DNA of 64,000 nt from Cryphonectria parasitica EP155 (GCF_011745365.1 NW_024468913.1:2294001-2358000), one strand, 5' to 3'. Positions 1 through 12,520 are shown, counted from the first letter of the stretch. A program made the numbers and translations. The notes: generated by a model not told the origin, from the sequence alone.

Positions 1-2
1 AC

Positions 3-839
3 CTCCTCGTCAGAAGCCATGGCGTCGGGCTCGGCTCAATGCCTGGCATAGTCCCCTCTAAAGCAGATGACATAGAGACTGGTGACTTCTACGACTGTCC
101 CAAGCAGAATGGGGCACCTGCGTATCCGTTGAACTACTTCCTTGTCAGCCAGACCTTCCACGACGAGGCCACGTCAGTTTACTTCCGCGAGAATTCCTTC
201 CACATCGTCGCCACCGGGCGAAAGTACCTGCCGACACAGAGTGGTCTGGTTCGTGTACCAGATCAAGTCCTCGAAGAGCGAACCAGGAGGGCCTTCCTCC
301 CATCCCCAGGTGAGGCTCTGCTCAACAGGCCCGACTGGGCCCACGTGCGACAGCGGATCCGGAAGGTCGTGCTGTACCTTCAGCGGCCGCGCGGGTTCCT
401 CGAGAAAGAAATCTTTGAGCCGCTCCTGGATATGATCCTCGCGGGTGGACTCAAGTCTCTTGACGTCAGGATCTGCTGGTTCGGCTCGCGGGGGCAGAAG
501 CTGCTCTCGTGCCCTCCTCTGAAGTCGCTGTATCGTGTGCTGGGCGATCCGGACCTGGATGACGTGAGGCTGCGAGTGGCTGCGAGAGCACACGAGCAAG
601 TGTGGTGTCCCTTCCATGACGGGGGTGGTGATGGGTATAAGCGTTGCAGAGCGGAGAAGGTCGAGAAGCATGGCAAGATTGGCGGGTGGGTTGATATTGA
701 TGTCAATAGGCTGATCCAGGCACACGGTGAAGTGGAAGATCAGGCGAGGATCTTCAAAGTCGGTGACCAAGGACCCTTTTGGGGCCAGCCTCTACGACAT
801 AGACTGGCAGCTTCTTCCCAAAACCCCCCAATAGTCTGA
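3..839 (+). CDS. Unidentified fungal protein, 5' end cut by the window edge
   Basis: The reading frame is open from the left edge of the window to the stop at 837-839. The first ATG is at 39, but codons upstream of it are also open, so the true start may lie outside. About 266 residues follow that ATG. The segment at residues about 28-55 (LNYFLVSQTFHDEA, then YFRENSFHI) resembles the opening block of the large family of F-box-like fungal proteins that begin with a hydrophobic 'vsrqvh-eA..vyf..N.F' motif. No catalytic residues or membrane segments are visible. The last 30 residues look less protein-like, so an unrecognised 3' intron could change the C-terminus. No function can be assigned. It stands alone, followed by about 6 kb of non-coding DNA. 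Confidence 0.55.
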   Translation, partial: LLVRSHGVGLGSMPGIVPSKADDIETGDFYDCPKQNGAPAYPLNYFLVSQTFHDEATSVYFRENSFHIVATGRKYLPTQSGLVRVPDQVLEERTRRAFLPSPGEALLNRPDWAHVRQRIRKVVLYLQRPRGFLEKEIFEPLLDMILAGGLKSLDVRICWFGSRGQKLLSCPPLKSLYRVLGDPDLDDVRLRVAARAHEQVWCPFHDGGGDGYKRCRAEKVEKHGKIGGWVDIDVNRLIQAHGEVEDQARIFKVGDQGPFWGQPLRHRLAASSQNPPIV

Positions 840-1605
840 CCTTCTGACTGGCGATCATGGCCTCCGCCGCCCCAGTACACCAATAACGGCATTATTGAGA
901 AGCGTTTTTCGATCGAGGCTAGCTGTGAGTGGCCAAGAGAAACGACTGAGCTGGTCATTACGAGCCACAGTCCTTGCCACCACCGGATCACACCAAGCCA
1001 TGTTTTCTACATCAAATGACCATGTTCGTCATCCCTTTTGAAAGTAATACCATTGATCAAGTGAAGGGGCTGACTTGCTCAAGAAACACAAATTAGCTTG
1101 GCAGACCCCGATTGGCTGACCATAAGTCACTGGTTATGTCATCCTTTGCGCTGACTGAACATTAAGTATTCAACTAAGGTTTGACACAGAAGATGCGATT
1201 GGCACAAGATGGCTCGGTTGGTAGGGCATTGAAGCAAATTATAGGCTTCCAGTAGCTGACAGTTGGGGATCTCCTTCTCAGTCCGCCTTGTGGTTTTATG
1301 GCGTGGCCTGGATATCTTCCAAGACAGCTGCTATCATATGGGACAACTGTAGATAAACATGGACAGTCAGTGTGTCTTCATCATATACTATTCCACTTCA
1401 TCTGTGACTGCATGTTGTATGGCCTTCACAAGTCTCTTCTTGCTAACGACTTGTTGCTTTTGACGCCTCAGCACTTCTAATGCACCAGCTTCAGACGCCC
1501 ACAGCTGCTGCTGAAAGTGACTGCTGTACTGCGGCCATTCAGAGTTATCCTCTTGTCTCTCTTAACATCTTATTCATCTACAACATCATCTCTATCTGTT
1601 TCTAC

Positions 1606-1613
1606 TATAAATA
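1606..1613 (+). promoter_or_regulatory. Isolated TATAAATA box
   Basis: TATAAATA is followed by a CT/CA-rich leader typical of fungal transcription starts, but no gene follows it. It may belong to a decayed LTR or to an unannotated non-coding transcript. This is inference from base pattern only. Confidence 0.25.
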
Positions 1614-4600
1614 CAGCCCCAAGCTCTACCAACCTTCTCCTAAACTTGCTTCTCGACACCATCATCGTATCCTCCCACCGACAATAAGACAGCAAAGGGG
1701 CTAATAAGGGCTAATTCTCGGAAGGAGGCGGCTCGAGGGCGGCCCGCCTCGAAGCTTCTCTCTTGTGGTCTCCTCTTCGGATCTGAGCACCACATTGTGG
1801 CCTCACTCGACCTTGGGTATCTGTCGACAGGGCACTGGGACTTCTAAATCGTCAGCATGATCATCGATTACGATGCCTCTCGGGATCCTCACCTCAAGAG
1901 CTATATCTCGAATGACCGAGAAGGACCTCGCTATATCTCGAGCGGGTTGATTCCTAGTATGTCTCGGCCTGGTCGGTTCACAGTATTCTCCAGCCATGGA
2001 GCCTGTCTATCCTTAGGCTCACCTGCGATGCGGCGATTCTCTCGAACAGTCTTATAATGTAGCTATATGCGCGGATTATTATGTCTTGCACCGGCTACCT
2101 ATCTCTTCGACCGTCGGGTGCTCGGTATCGTAGCGGGTGGTGTTCTGTGTCTCCGCAGGACAAGTATGACAAATCCTCTGCTCTTCGGGCTTCTCGCAAT
2201 CTGAGGAGCTCTGCAAGAAGTAAGATGCTGTCCGTGTGACATCCTATCATCCTCTTCCAACGATTGGTCTTTCAAAATGGCCATTCAGCAGAGACAGAAA
2301 CAGCCCATGTCAAGATGGTCGATCAGCGGGTCGATAATACACAAGAAGCTGGAGACGACGCGATACATTACACGACCTGGGATTATATCGACAGAGCCTT
2401 AGGTCCTCGTCTTCCTTCTATGCCCACATCGGAGCGTCAATACAAAGCGCCGGGCTCACTCCAATGAAGCGCTAGCTGTATCGATCTTGACACATTCAGC
2501 CGCATGTCCCTGGAGTATCAGACCGGCAACACCTAGGAGGTCTTCCGCAAGCTCTAGACGAATGGTCTCATCATAGGGAACGAGGAATTTCAGTCCCGAC
2601 GTCCAGTATATGAAGCGCATCAAGCTTTGCCTGGCCGTCCCCTCCAGCAGTTGATGCCTTCTTCAGGTTCCGATATGGAATGCTCCAAATCCGGCGTGCT
2701 GCTATGATATCGACAGTGCTGCCGAGCTTCTTCTTCTGCTACTTTTGTGGGGGTCAGCAATCAAGTACGTGTCCAGGAGAACGACGATGCAAGGACTCTC
2801 CTCTCAGTTACCACTATATGGCAGAGGCCAAGGTTACATTATGCTGGTTGCTGCCTTCTTTATCACCACTGTAGCCCCAGGAATATTGCGGCATTCATGA
2901 AGCCTCCGTGACCTTGCAAATTCCCAAAGTCGGATATTCTCAAGACAACTCTGATGGAGCAGCTGTTCTAATGCCTATAATTCTGGTTGCGGACTTCGCT
3001 GCACAACAGAACAACAGCGCCGAGTCAGAGAGGCTACGATACAGACTATATATCTGGACATTCATTAAGTCCGGACCTGTCTTCGATGTTTGAGCTCGTG
3101 GTCCATTCAGCTCCGCCTGATGGCAGTTCAGTTAGGCAGACAAGCTTCCGAAGACGACCATGGATATCACCGCAGCCCTCCGCGTCCTTAGGATCTCTGA
3201 ACACCAACAGCAGAAAGAACTTTATCAGCTCCAACAGCCTGTTGGTCTCCCCTGCTCATATTGATGGTCTCGCGACGCATAATGTTGTCATTAGGCATAA
3301 GATCACAGATTTTCTCGGACAAACGTTCCATCGAACGTTGCCCAGAAGCAATCAGTCAGAATTGTCTTTTCTTTGGTTTGGGGGGGGGGGGGGGTAGTGC
3401 TTTTTATCACACTGCCTTCAAGGTTCATCGGTCACTCTTCTGGTTATGTTTCTGTTGCCGAAGCTATTGGTTCTTTGAGCCACAGGGAAAGTCCGGATAC
3501 TTTTCGGGATGCTCATGAATTGAACCAGGGTGTGAGGGCCCAGAGCTTTAGGGGACCAACACATTCTGCTTCTGACAGCCCATATTCATACCTTCACCAT
3601 CTTCTAGACTATGACTAGGATCAGCCTGAAGCTCGACGTATACCTTGCGGGGGCGGATTCAATAAGACCTTGCCCGTCCCTCCTCCTTCTGAGCTCCGGA
3701 TAGTGGTGGCAACTTGCGCACCACCATCATTGACCACGGCAAAGAGTATCTCGGTATGTTCCTCAGTCTTGCTTACAAAGTTTCTGTAACCATGCTAACA
3801 CAATAAAAGGATCCTGCCCTTGCTATGCACCAGTCAACTCTAACCTGGAGTTTTTTGCGTTGGACCCGGTATTCAGAGCGGGAGCCAGCTTCTCCAGGTC
3901 CTCGAGGTCAAAGACCTGGATCGATGCTCCCTCGATGTCACTGCCGAATGCTGCACAAGTGGATAATGTGCACAGATCGCGACCACTCTCGCCTGCACTG
4001 TACAATGAGCCCACGAGCGTACAAGAGCATGTAATTACGGAGAGGGTGTTGTTTCTGGAGGCTGCTATCCCCTGTCTGCTGGTGAATCTTTGAGAAGGGA
4101 AGATATAATTACGGAGATGGATAATTTGGCTACGAGAGTCAACCACTGGGCGCAGCCCACTCTAATACGAAGAGGAGGAGGAGGAGGAGGATGATGTCGC
4201 TGCCGCCGCCGCCGCCGACATTCTCAGCAATGAAATCCAAAACTAGCAATCAAATGGAATGTCCAATTCCAATTCTTATCCACATAGATACGGCCTTTTG
4301 ATGGCTTTTCTAACCCAAATACTCAACGATACCTCACTGATCCTGCTCCCCGTGATTTTGCAGAAACTCGTCTTGTATTCCGTCTCCCCTTGCGAATTTC
4401 CTCTATATCTTCTCCGACCCAGATCTTGAAGTGTGGGTTAGTACTGTGATCTCGTCGTCCAAGGCTGAAGGACTGCTCCCTATGACAATAGTCTAGAAAG
4501 ATGACCGGTCTCTTCAGTAATGACCATGACCGAGATAATGACAAGACATAATCCAGTATAGATTCCTGCAAGGCCATGCACGACTACATGTTCTGATTTC

Positions 4601-5529
4601 GTGGCCGTCAGCGCGTGACACCATACACACGGAGGACTCCTTGGGCTAGGGCTAGGATAGGAGACCAAAGTGTATTTGCGCGCCAGGAACTGGCAATGGC
4701 AGCAGGAAAGCGGCGGCTGAAGGATGAGTCGCACGTTTACATGACTGGCCCTAAAGAAAAGACTCATACACCAAGCAAGTAAGAAGATAACGTCCCATGA
4801 CACTATAGTCCAAGTGCGACGACGGACAGCCGCGTGGAGAGCCTCCTTCGTATGCTTTGTTCCTCAGCTCCATGTACAACCAAGCCCGATTCTGCCTAAC
4901 ACATAAGTGCTACTCATACCGATCGACACATGTACAATGAGACTAATAATTCGACTAGAAGCTTGTGCACAAAGAAATGAAGTCTCCCCAGAAGGATAAT
5001 TTACAGTGACAAAAAGCACACATCCCAAAAAGGCTAATTAATTAAGTCCAACCCCTCCAGTCGCCCGAGCACCGCGGAGCGGTCCGAGACAGCCCGGCAG
5101 CCAAGCCCCCCCTGTGAAAATGCCCCGCCTGCAGGCGACAGCGTCTTCTTGGCGGACGGGTGATCCCCATCTCATGTTTTGTTACTGGCTCGGAGCATAT
5201 TATTCTTGGAAGTAGAAGAGAAGGGAGAAGAAGGTGGGGAGGGGGGGGAGGGGCGGGGGCAAGCCAAGAAGTCTGACGAGAACTCAACGCTGCCCTCGTA
5301 TCAAGAAGAGAAACGGGATGCTGCAAAACGAACAGGGCCAGTGTCGGACGATCACTCACATGTCTCGCTCGGGCTCTCTTTTCTCTCACCCTCGCATCAT
5401 GGCGTGCTTGGCCGCGACGCCTCGGTCCAACGGCCAATGTTTTGAAGCGCAGGCGGCGAGTTGTGTTTTTTCCTTCTGTTTCTTCTCTGGTTTCCCTGGA
5501 CGCCCGCCGCCCGCGCGGAGGGGAATCTG

Positions 5530-5580
5530 TCCTCGGCGCCGGGCGGTCATCTCGTACATCCGCCCGCTCGGCGCCGAGGA
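5530..5580. repeat. GC-rich inverted repeat
   Basis: A perfect 12-bp arm at 5530-5541 is matched by its reverse complement at 5569-5580. An inner 6-bp GGGCGG (5541-5546) and CCGCCC (5560-5565) pair could extend the stem. It lies inside a GC-rich non-coding patch with no supported gene. Confidence 0.6.
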
Positions 5581-5751
5581 CAAACTGCAATGGTAAGCAG
5601 CCACCTGCAGCAAGCAAATATACATGGTACATTAGACCGTGTATCAAGAAACAACACCCCTGTCCCCCTCGGACGGCGACCTCCGCAGCACCTGAGGACC
5701 ACACGCGTGATCCAGATGCCCTCCTCTCGCCTCACTATCACCCAACCTTGG

Positions 5752-5756
<5 letters not shown>

Positions 5757-5828
<72 letters not shown>
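5757..5828. repeat. Compound (CT)n(CA)n microsatellite
   Basis: About 29 CT units run directly into about 7 CA units. Open frames through it encode only Ser/Leu or Arg/Glu repeats and are not genes. Confidence 0.95.
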
Positions 5829-5829
<1 letters not shown>

Positions 5830-6840
5830 TTTATTTCAGAGCCTAGCCTATGGGGATATGCAGACAGGAGCTTACAAAGATAAGGATGGCGGCTTACTAG
5901 GCTCGCACGACAACACACCGCACCCCTGGTAGGAATACAAGGCTTATGGGTGGGTGTTGGACAAGACCTGTGTGTGGGACAACATGATGGTCATCGCTCC
6001 TTGGCACGACGTGACCTTCTAGATTAAAGAAAGAGTTTGAGGCGAGAACCAAGTGGCGGCCGTGCGAGCCAAGAAGTGTCTTGGCCATACTCCTATTGAT
6101 GGAGGAGGGGGAAAAAGGGGGCGATGTGCAGCTCTGGTCTCACAGGCCGAGACCTTGGCAGGAGAAAGAAGAGGTTTCCCTCGTTTCGTTGAGCAAGATC
6201 TGCCTCCTGCTGTTGTGCGAGAGTTGTGGTAGCCTTGGGAGAAGGAGCGTTATCGCTACTGTCTGGCGTGGCTTGCCGCGGAGAGAAATATGGGATGCAA
6301 CCATCTCATCTGCATCCACATGCACATGCATGCATCGTGACCTCGCGCGCTCGAGCGGTAAGCTTTTTTCTGTGGACAGAGTGTGCTCCTAGGATGGATA
6401 GATAGATCAGAATTCAAGTTGCTGGCTGCTGATGCCTGTGGTGTCTTTTCTTCTGTCGTATCTTGCGCTGGCACGAGTAGTATGACTTCCATCACCCAGT
6501 ATATTTCTAGAACATTTGGGAGCAAGATGATGAAGATAGGCTTCATTTCCTAACTTAAGAACTAACTATGACAAGATGCCAGTAGTAAGTAAGTCATGAC
6601 GGAAAGAGAGAGAAGACAAATTGCCCCTCAAGATCCAGGCCCGCTATTTCCTTTCTCTTTTCTTCGTTTTTTTCCTTTTCGTTCTCTTTCGAGTTTTCAC
6701 ATTGCTTGACAAATGGAAACCGTGATAGACCATTCACCACCCGACACCCGAGATTCCGTCAAGGGAAAACTTCAACCAAACAAAGAAAGAAAAAAAAAAG
6801 GAAATTGCCGCGGCGCTGGGGTCAGACCCATTTTATTGAG

Positions 6841-6873
6841 GTCGGTCGTGCATCGTGCTGATGCACGACCGAC
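6841..6873. repeat. Perfect 14-bp hairpin with 5-nt loop
   Basis: The arm at 6841-6854 and the arm at 6860-6873 are exact reverse complements, separated by the loop GTGCT. On the minus strand the hairpin begins about 104 nt past the stop codon of the gene at 6977-7252, so it probably sits in that gene's 3' UTR or at its transcript end. Eukaryotic genes do not use simple intrinsic terminators, so a role in RNA stability or processing is possible but unproven. Confidence 0.75.
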
Positions 6874-6976
6874 GGGACCGGATGAATGGGTGGATTGATT
6901 GAAGGATTGATTCTGAATCCCAATCCATCAGAGATAGTAGTCGTCCTTTGCGTGCGTGCATGCGTTGCGGAGAGTT

Positions 6977-7252
6977 TCACTCGACAGCGACCTCAACCTC
7001 GTGCCAGTCGTCCTTGTGGTCGCCGGCGTGCTCACCAAAGTGGACAGGGGCGACCTTCAGGACGCGGTAGCCGGAGGACTTGCCGTCGCTGCTGAGGGAC
7101 GAGCTGCGCCGCTTGTGCTCGGCGGCGGATTGGGCAGCAGCAGCAGCAGTAGCGGGCTCAGCGGGTTTGGTCTGCTGGGCTTTGGGAAAGGAGGCCGAGG
7201 TGACGGGGCCCAGGGGGAGGAAGTTGAGGAGGGGGGTGCGGCTGGCAGACAT
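6977..7252 (-). CDS. Small conserved fungal protein of unknown function (91 aa)
   Basis: This single-exon frame starts at an ATG preceded by AGATCAGCAAG and encodes 91 residues. Residues 1-27 are a Pro/Leu-containing leader, 28-45 are Ala-rich, 46-58 carry a basic Ser-rich patch (KRRSSSLSSDG), and the C-terminus has the block VLKVAPVHFGEH followed by DHKDDWHEV. I recognise this block as typical of a family of roughly 90-residue fungal proteins with a 'lGPVHwGEH...DW/F.EV' signature; I know of no assigned function. There is no signal peptide or membrane segment. Upstream on the minus strand lie a TATA box (7586-7593), a CT-rich start region and an (AT)n tract, suggesting a strong promoter and a leader of about 300 nt. 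A perfect hairpin lies downstream. Confidence 0.75.
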   Translation of the reverse strand: MSASRTPLLNFLPLGPVTSASFPKAQQTKPAEPATAAAAAQSAAEHKRRSSSLSSDGKSSGYRVLKVAPVHFGEHAGDHKDDWHEVEVAVE

Positions 7253-7351
7253 CTTGCTGATCTTCTGTCCTGGCGATGTAGAGAATAGAGTAGGATAATG
7301 AGTGATATGTCGTCCTTCCTGTCCTAGGCAAGAATGAAAGGCAGACCCTTG

Positions 7352-7376
7352 ATATATATATATATATATATATATT
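7352..7376. repeat. (AT)n microsatellite in the 5' leader of the small conserved gene
   Basis: About 12 AT units, flanked by GAT and TTTATATC. It lies about 100-125 nt upstream of the start codon of the minus-strand gene ending at 6977, within the likely leader. Confidence 0.9.
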
Positions 7377-7585
7377 TATATCAAGAGGACTGAAGTGGGA
7401 CGGAGTTGACTGGAATGTTGCGAAGCGGGAGCGGAAAGAGAGAGTAGAGTTTGGCTGACGTTTGCGGTGACGTCTCGTTGTGCTGAACGCGGGAGTGGGA
7501 ATGTCTTGGAAACTGGTTTTGCTGAGGGAATGGGAAGATGGATAACAACGCGTGCCGCTTGAGACTGGAGGGGAGAGGGACCCAA

Positions 7586-7593
7586 CCTTTATA
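7586..7593 (-). promoter_or_regulatory. TATA box of the small conserved gene
   Basis: The minus strand reads TATAAAGG, followed by a pyrimidine-rich stretch (7561-7585) that is typical of fungal start regions. It is about 335 nt upstream of the ATG at 7252. Confidence 0.5.
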
Positions 7594-10500
7594 TGAACGA
7601 AGAGGTGTACGGCTCGAGTAGCCCAAACCAGTAAACCCAAGCGACTTCCTCCAAACCGGATAGCACGGACTGCTTTTGGGCCGCGCAGCCAAGCTTGCTT
7701 GTTTAAACTTGTGATACCGAGCCTAGCCAGCCAGCAGCGTCAATAGCCAAGAAATGTACATAGAGTACAAACATTACGGGTCGGAGGGGCGCGCCTGGCG
7801 CGGGGCAGGGTGGAGGGACAGGTGCATGGCCTGGTGGGATCTTTTGACAGGGGATCCAGCTTTGCGCAATGACTGCATACTGATCTGATCCTTCAGTTCC
7901 TTTCGTCCTCCATGACCGACCAGACCCGACACGACAAAGAACAGGTCTTGTCGTCTGTCAGTCTGCCCCGTGGCGCTCTGGAACTGAACAGACCAAAGAG
8001 ATGGCTTCTCGATATCAATTGTCCATATCCTCGTGATGGCGCACACTGTCCACTTCTTGCGTGTGCTGGCAGGGAACTTGCAGGGGAACTTGCAGGGGAA
8101 CTGGTAGTATGCCGTCATGGGAAATCGTGGGGACCACCATGCTTATCTCTAACCCTGCCACGTCCATGTTTCCATGAACGGAAGAGTCTCACCCTCTGCT
8201 CTATGCTCCAGCGTGTCAGAGGGTCTTGCCCCCCCGTCTGACCTACCAGAGTACACATAGCATCCAGGGTCTCTGCATTCCACTCCTGTGGAAAGAACGT
8301 GGTCATGCCATTGGCCATGGACGAAAGGAAGTAGGGTGGAAAGAAAAGGGAAATGAGCCTTTGTTATCCGAGGTAGAAAAGTGGGGTACGGGACGCTCTC
8401 TCTGTTCAGAGGGAGGGCAGGGGGGGTGGTCGGCAGAGGGTTCGTCGGCCATGCGCGTGAAGTCTTCGCATCTCCTGATCCAGATACAACCACGATACAA
8501 AAGATGGACTGACTGATATCAGAAGGGAGGATGTCAGAGGTGGAGAATACGCTTGCGGCTCCGCGAGGAGTCGGCAACGAGACCTCTCGGAATTGGAATC
8601 CGGGGTAGATCTGGGGTCAGAGGCACGTCTTCGGGGCCAGCATGGGCCGTGATTGGTCCGCCTGGGTATGTCAAGAGGATTTCCCGGAACGTCTGCTGCG
8701 ACCTCAGCTCCTCGGTCGTTGTGAGCCCTACGCCAGCCGCCCAGAACCAAGCTTTGCTGCTTTGGCGGGGATGGTCGCCGGCACCCCCTGCTGGTTGCTG
8801 TCCTCTGCTCGTGCCTGCTTTGCTTCCCAACTGTTCAGGACGGGCGAGCGAAAGCCCAGGCACCTTATTGTGGCTTGAAACATCGCTGTTGGTCTGCTGC
8901 GCCGCATGTGCTCGTGGCTTGATGCCGCGCCCTGGGTTTCCGGCCGTAGCAGCAACATTCTGCCTGGTCATGTGCCGTTGTTGGCGACGCAGCAATGGGA
9001 GTAGCCGACTGGAGAGGATGGCGGGAGGACGCTGATGTGGTAAAGCCTCCCCATGGTGTTGACAAGCCCACCAACGCTGGACGGCTCTGTCAACCTTAGC
9101 GTTATAATAAGCTCACAGGACAGTTAGGAGTCGGCCTGCGTGGTCTGGTGCTGTCGGCCAACATCTGTTGGCTACTCGGTCAACGACGTTGGATCCGGCT
9201 CAACAAGACGCCTGAAGCTGTGATTATGCGCAAATCTTGAGAGAGGCGACACTGATCGTTTACTCGGTCACGAAGGCGACGACGTCCACCTGACGACTAA
9301 GGGGTGGCGAGGTTCTGTCTGCAGGTGCCCTACGGTGTAGGTGGCCACACCTATTCGTTGAGACGTGGTCTCGCGTTACATCGAGACATCAAGTACCTCA
9401 AAGTACTTCAGAGTCCCTCGCCGGTACCTGCTCTTGTCTCGACGTACTCCAGATGTCCTCGCCCGTCACTCGACTATCTCGAGGCTGTCTGCAATGGGGT
9501 CGTTGGCATCAGGGCTTCTTGGTCGCGACTAAGGGCCGGTGTGAGGGTTACGTGCTCGGACGCTCTTGGAAGGTGAATTCGTCTTCACAGCATGAGGAGA
9601 GTGCGTTGGTGATGGCGAACAAGTGTGGGGAACGTGATGATGGGCGACAACTTGCATAGTCCCACGAGCTCGTCAGCGGTGCCGTCGCCGAAATTGCCCC
9701 GACATAGCCTGGGCTATGTGCTGAAGCAACCATTTGGCTTCGCAAAGTTTGCCATGAGGGGCCCCTATCGTCATGCGCGGTCAGTCCTGTTGGTGATGGG
9801 AGCCCATGGACCGAGCTTGGTAGCAAGCTGTGTGCCTCCGCGGCGCAGGTTTGCCGGGTAGGCATGGCAAGGGATCACATACCCAGCTCCAAAGGGGTCA
9901 GTCGATAATTGACGAGGTCCTGATCGTGTTGAAGGAGAACCAACAGCAGCGCTGAAATCCAGACGATGTCCCCTCTCCTTGCAAGATTTGGGTCGTCGGT
10001 GTGCTCTCTGAGCCTGGTTTGTACGTTACATTTCCTGTGATAGTCCTGGTCTGGGCTCGCCCGGGGTGCGAGCAACTCACCAACAGCCCATGCGTCATGA
10101 TCTTCCCTCCGTGCCTGATCAGGCTGCTTGCATCTGAATGTGCGTAGGACGCCTGATCACGGGGGCGGTCCAACGGCTGCAGAGGGAGGTGGAATGCTAC
10201 GCTGGCGACGGCGTGGCCAACTGCAAAGGGTCTCGAGATGCGGACGCGGTGTGCCTATCACGGCCCCTGGGTGGCATCCACAGTTGGTGCACACACAGTA
10301 CTCGTCATCTGTACGGCAGCGGCGATATCACGCCGTACACTCACGCTTATCCCAGGTCCATGACAGGTCCAGGTCAGCAGGCATCTCGTCAGCAGGATGT
10401 CTCTACTACATGGGCTCCGTATGACTCTCGCACACAGACGTGGAAAATCATGGCGCGGACCAGCATCCTCCTCCCATGGGAACAGGGAGGGTGTCTTCGG

Positions 10501-12520
10501 ACAGAAAGTGAACCAACATTGTCCTTCTTGGGCAGGTGTGAGAAGGGGGCCAGACGGGCATCAGCGCCCAGACCTGACACATCACGTCCTCATGAGGTGT
10601 AGCTTGCCTCGGAAGGAGCTGGGCTGAGAAATAGTCCGCCTAATATTAGACACGTAAGTAAAGCTCGACCAACACCCGCAGGTCAAATGCATATTGTTCC
10701 ACCGACAGAAGGAGGAGGGAGAGGAAGAAGAGGTGGTGGTGGTGGCCGTACGCCTGCATGAGATAAGGAAGGGGGGGGGGATGGGGGAACAACAGAGTCT
10801 GAGACTCCATGAGGCTTACTAGTCAAATCTTTGCCCTCACACTATTGCTGTCCGGCCTTCCCATCCATTTCTGAGCTTCCTTTATGATTTCAACAGCTTG
10901 CAGATTACGACGGTAGTCTTGTCCAGAGCCAATGGCTTCCAGAAAGAGGCGACTCGGGTCGATGGCGAGGCGGCTCCGACAGTTTGGGTCCGCGCCTATC
11001 TTCCGCGCGTGAAAGCATGTTGAACGCTGATGTTGCAACTCAAGATCCAATGAGGTTTCCGTCAACAGACCAACAGCGCGCACTAGAGGCGTTGTTGTAT
11101 CTGTCTTTTGATCAACATAACGTTCTCCAACACGACCTATCGGGTGTTACGTCGGGCGCTTCGGTTGGTGCGTGGTGCGTGAGGCTCGCACGGCTCGTTT
11201 GTTGTTAGCTCCTGTAGACGCGCCAACAACGCAAGATTTCACAGGTGCGGCAATTATCTGAGAAGAAGGCCATTTGAGAGCATGAATGTGTCAGCAATTC
11301 AGGGCCATGACATTGCGAGAGAGAGTTTTCTAGTTCCTCCCTACTCAACAACGTTTCTATGCTTGATGGTAATTTCTTCAGCAACACGACACGGCAGCTG
11401 CAAATGAGGAGGATGCCTGCGTCGCTCCTGCCAAGCTTCAACGCATAAGGACATAGACTGGAATAGCTCTCATGCCAAGTAAAAACCTTGCCCAAGGGAA
11501 GTATTGTGATCTCTGGCTTCCGGCTATCGACGCACCTTCCCAACAATGCGAGTTGGTGCAGCCTCCCACACCCCGCTTGTTGGTGGTGAATTTCAAAGCA
11601 ATGCGTCAGGTGATCTGCAGATTCCCAATGGGTTGGCAGGCAGTTGGTAGCCGTACTTCCACCGTAACTTAACATGGGATTCGGCTCTGCGGCAGTGTAC
11701 CCCGTGAGAACGGTCTCCAGTTGACTGAAGAGATCTTGATCAGCGATCGTAACCACCTGCTCTGAGCGGGTTAAAAGAGCTCTTCACATCTTCTGCTGCT
11801 TTGTCTCTGACCAATACACTCGTACCACAGTATGGTTAGCAAGTGGGAACTTCCAAGATCCTCAAAAGGGTTGGTGCTGAGGGAAAAATAGTGTAGAGCC
11901 AAGGCTGAAAAAGCCCCTATGATTGATCACTTGAGAAGGTCCCAAGCGGCCCAGTCCAAAAGCTTGCATAATTTGTCTCATCTTTCAAAATGAGGACACG
12001 CATCTTTGAGAATACCATGACTTGCGATCCAGCAGACGCGAACGGGACCTGTAGTCAGTGAGAATATCGGGGCAGCATTGGGGCACCAGCTTGCAGGGGA
12101 GGGATATAGGCCATTCTCATCTCGACACGTACCCCCCTAGGTCTCAGCAGCCTTGACTGCAATCTAAGAGGAAAGCGATTGGGCAAGGGAAGATACAAAG
12201 GAGACGGGGGGGACTCCAATAGTTACTGGCGACGCGGTGGGCGTCGTACCAATGTACCAACTCAATCAAGGTCTAGGCTCATACAGATGTCGACCTTTAC
12301 TTGCGTGAAAGAGTGTACGGCGTCACATGTAAGTTCGACTATCTCTATACGCCAGCGACATTGACGCATGTTGTTGTGATGAAGAAATGAGAGGCGCCTC
12401 AGGCTTGATGCTGATTGGTCCTGGAGCGCCTGCTGAGGCGAGGCTCTTGACGCCAACAAGCGCCGAACCGAGTGTGACAGTGGTGCAATGAAACGCTCCA
12501 ACAGTGCATGCAGCATGCAG

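Larger units (their letters stand above)
840..6976. other. Non-coding stretch with possible retroelement relic, a compound microsatellite and hairpins
   Basis: No open frame here has family features or convincing splice structure. Between about 1.4 and 4.1 kb, short broken frames and a TATAAATA box at 1606-1613 followed by a pyrimidine/A-rich leader could be the relic of an LTR retrotransposon, but no second LTR, primer binding site or reverse transcriptase motif was seen. A 15-base G run lies at 3380-3394 and GGA/CCG trinucleotide runs near 4170-4220. From 5.04 to 5.6 kb the DNA is GC-rich; open frames there encode Arg/Pro-rich low-complexity sequence and are rejected. The 3' flank of the minus-strand gene ending at 6977 lies at the right end. 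Confidence 0.6.

Noticed and set aside
5042..5704. Minus-strand frame of 220 codons
   Set aside because: It consists of Arg/Pro/Leu-rich low-complexity sequence across a GC-rich patch and an inverted repeat, with no conserved block.
11205..11756. Minus-strand frame of 183 codons
   Set aside because: No family motif, splice context or promoter signals; residue composition looks random.
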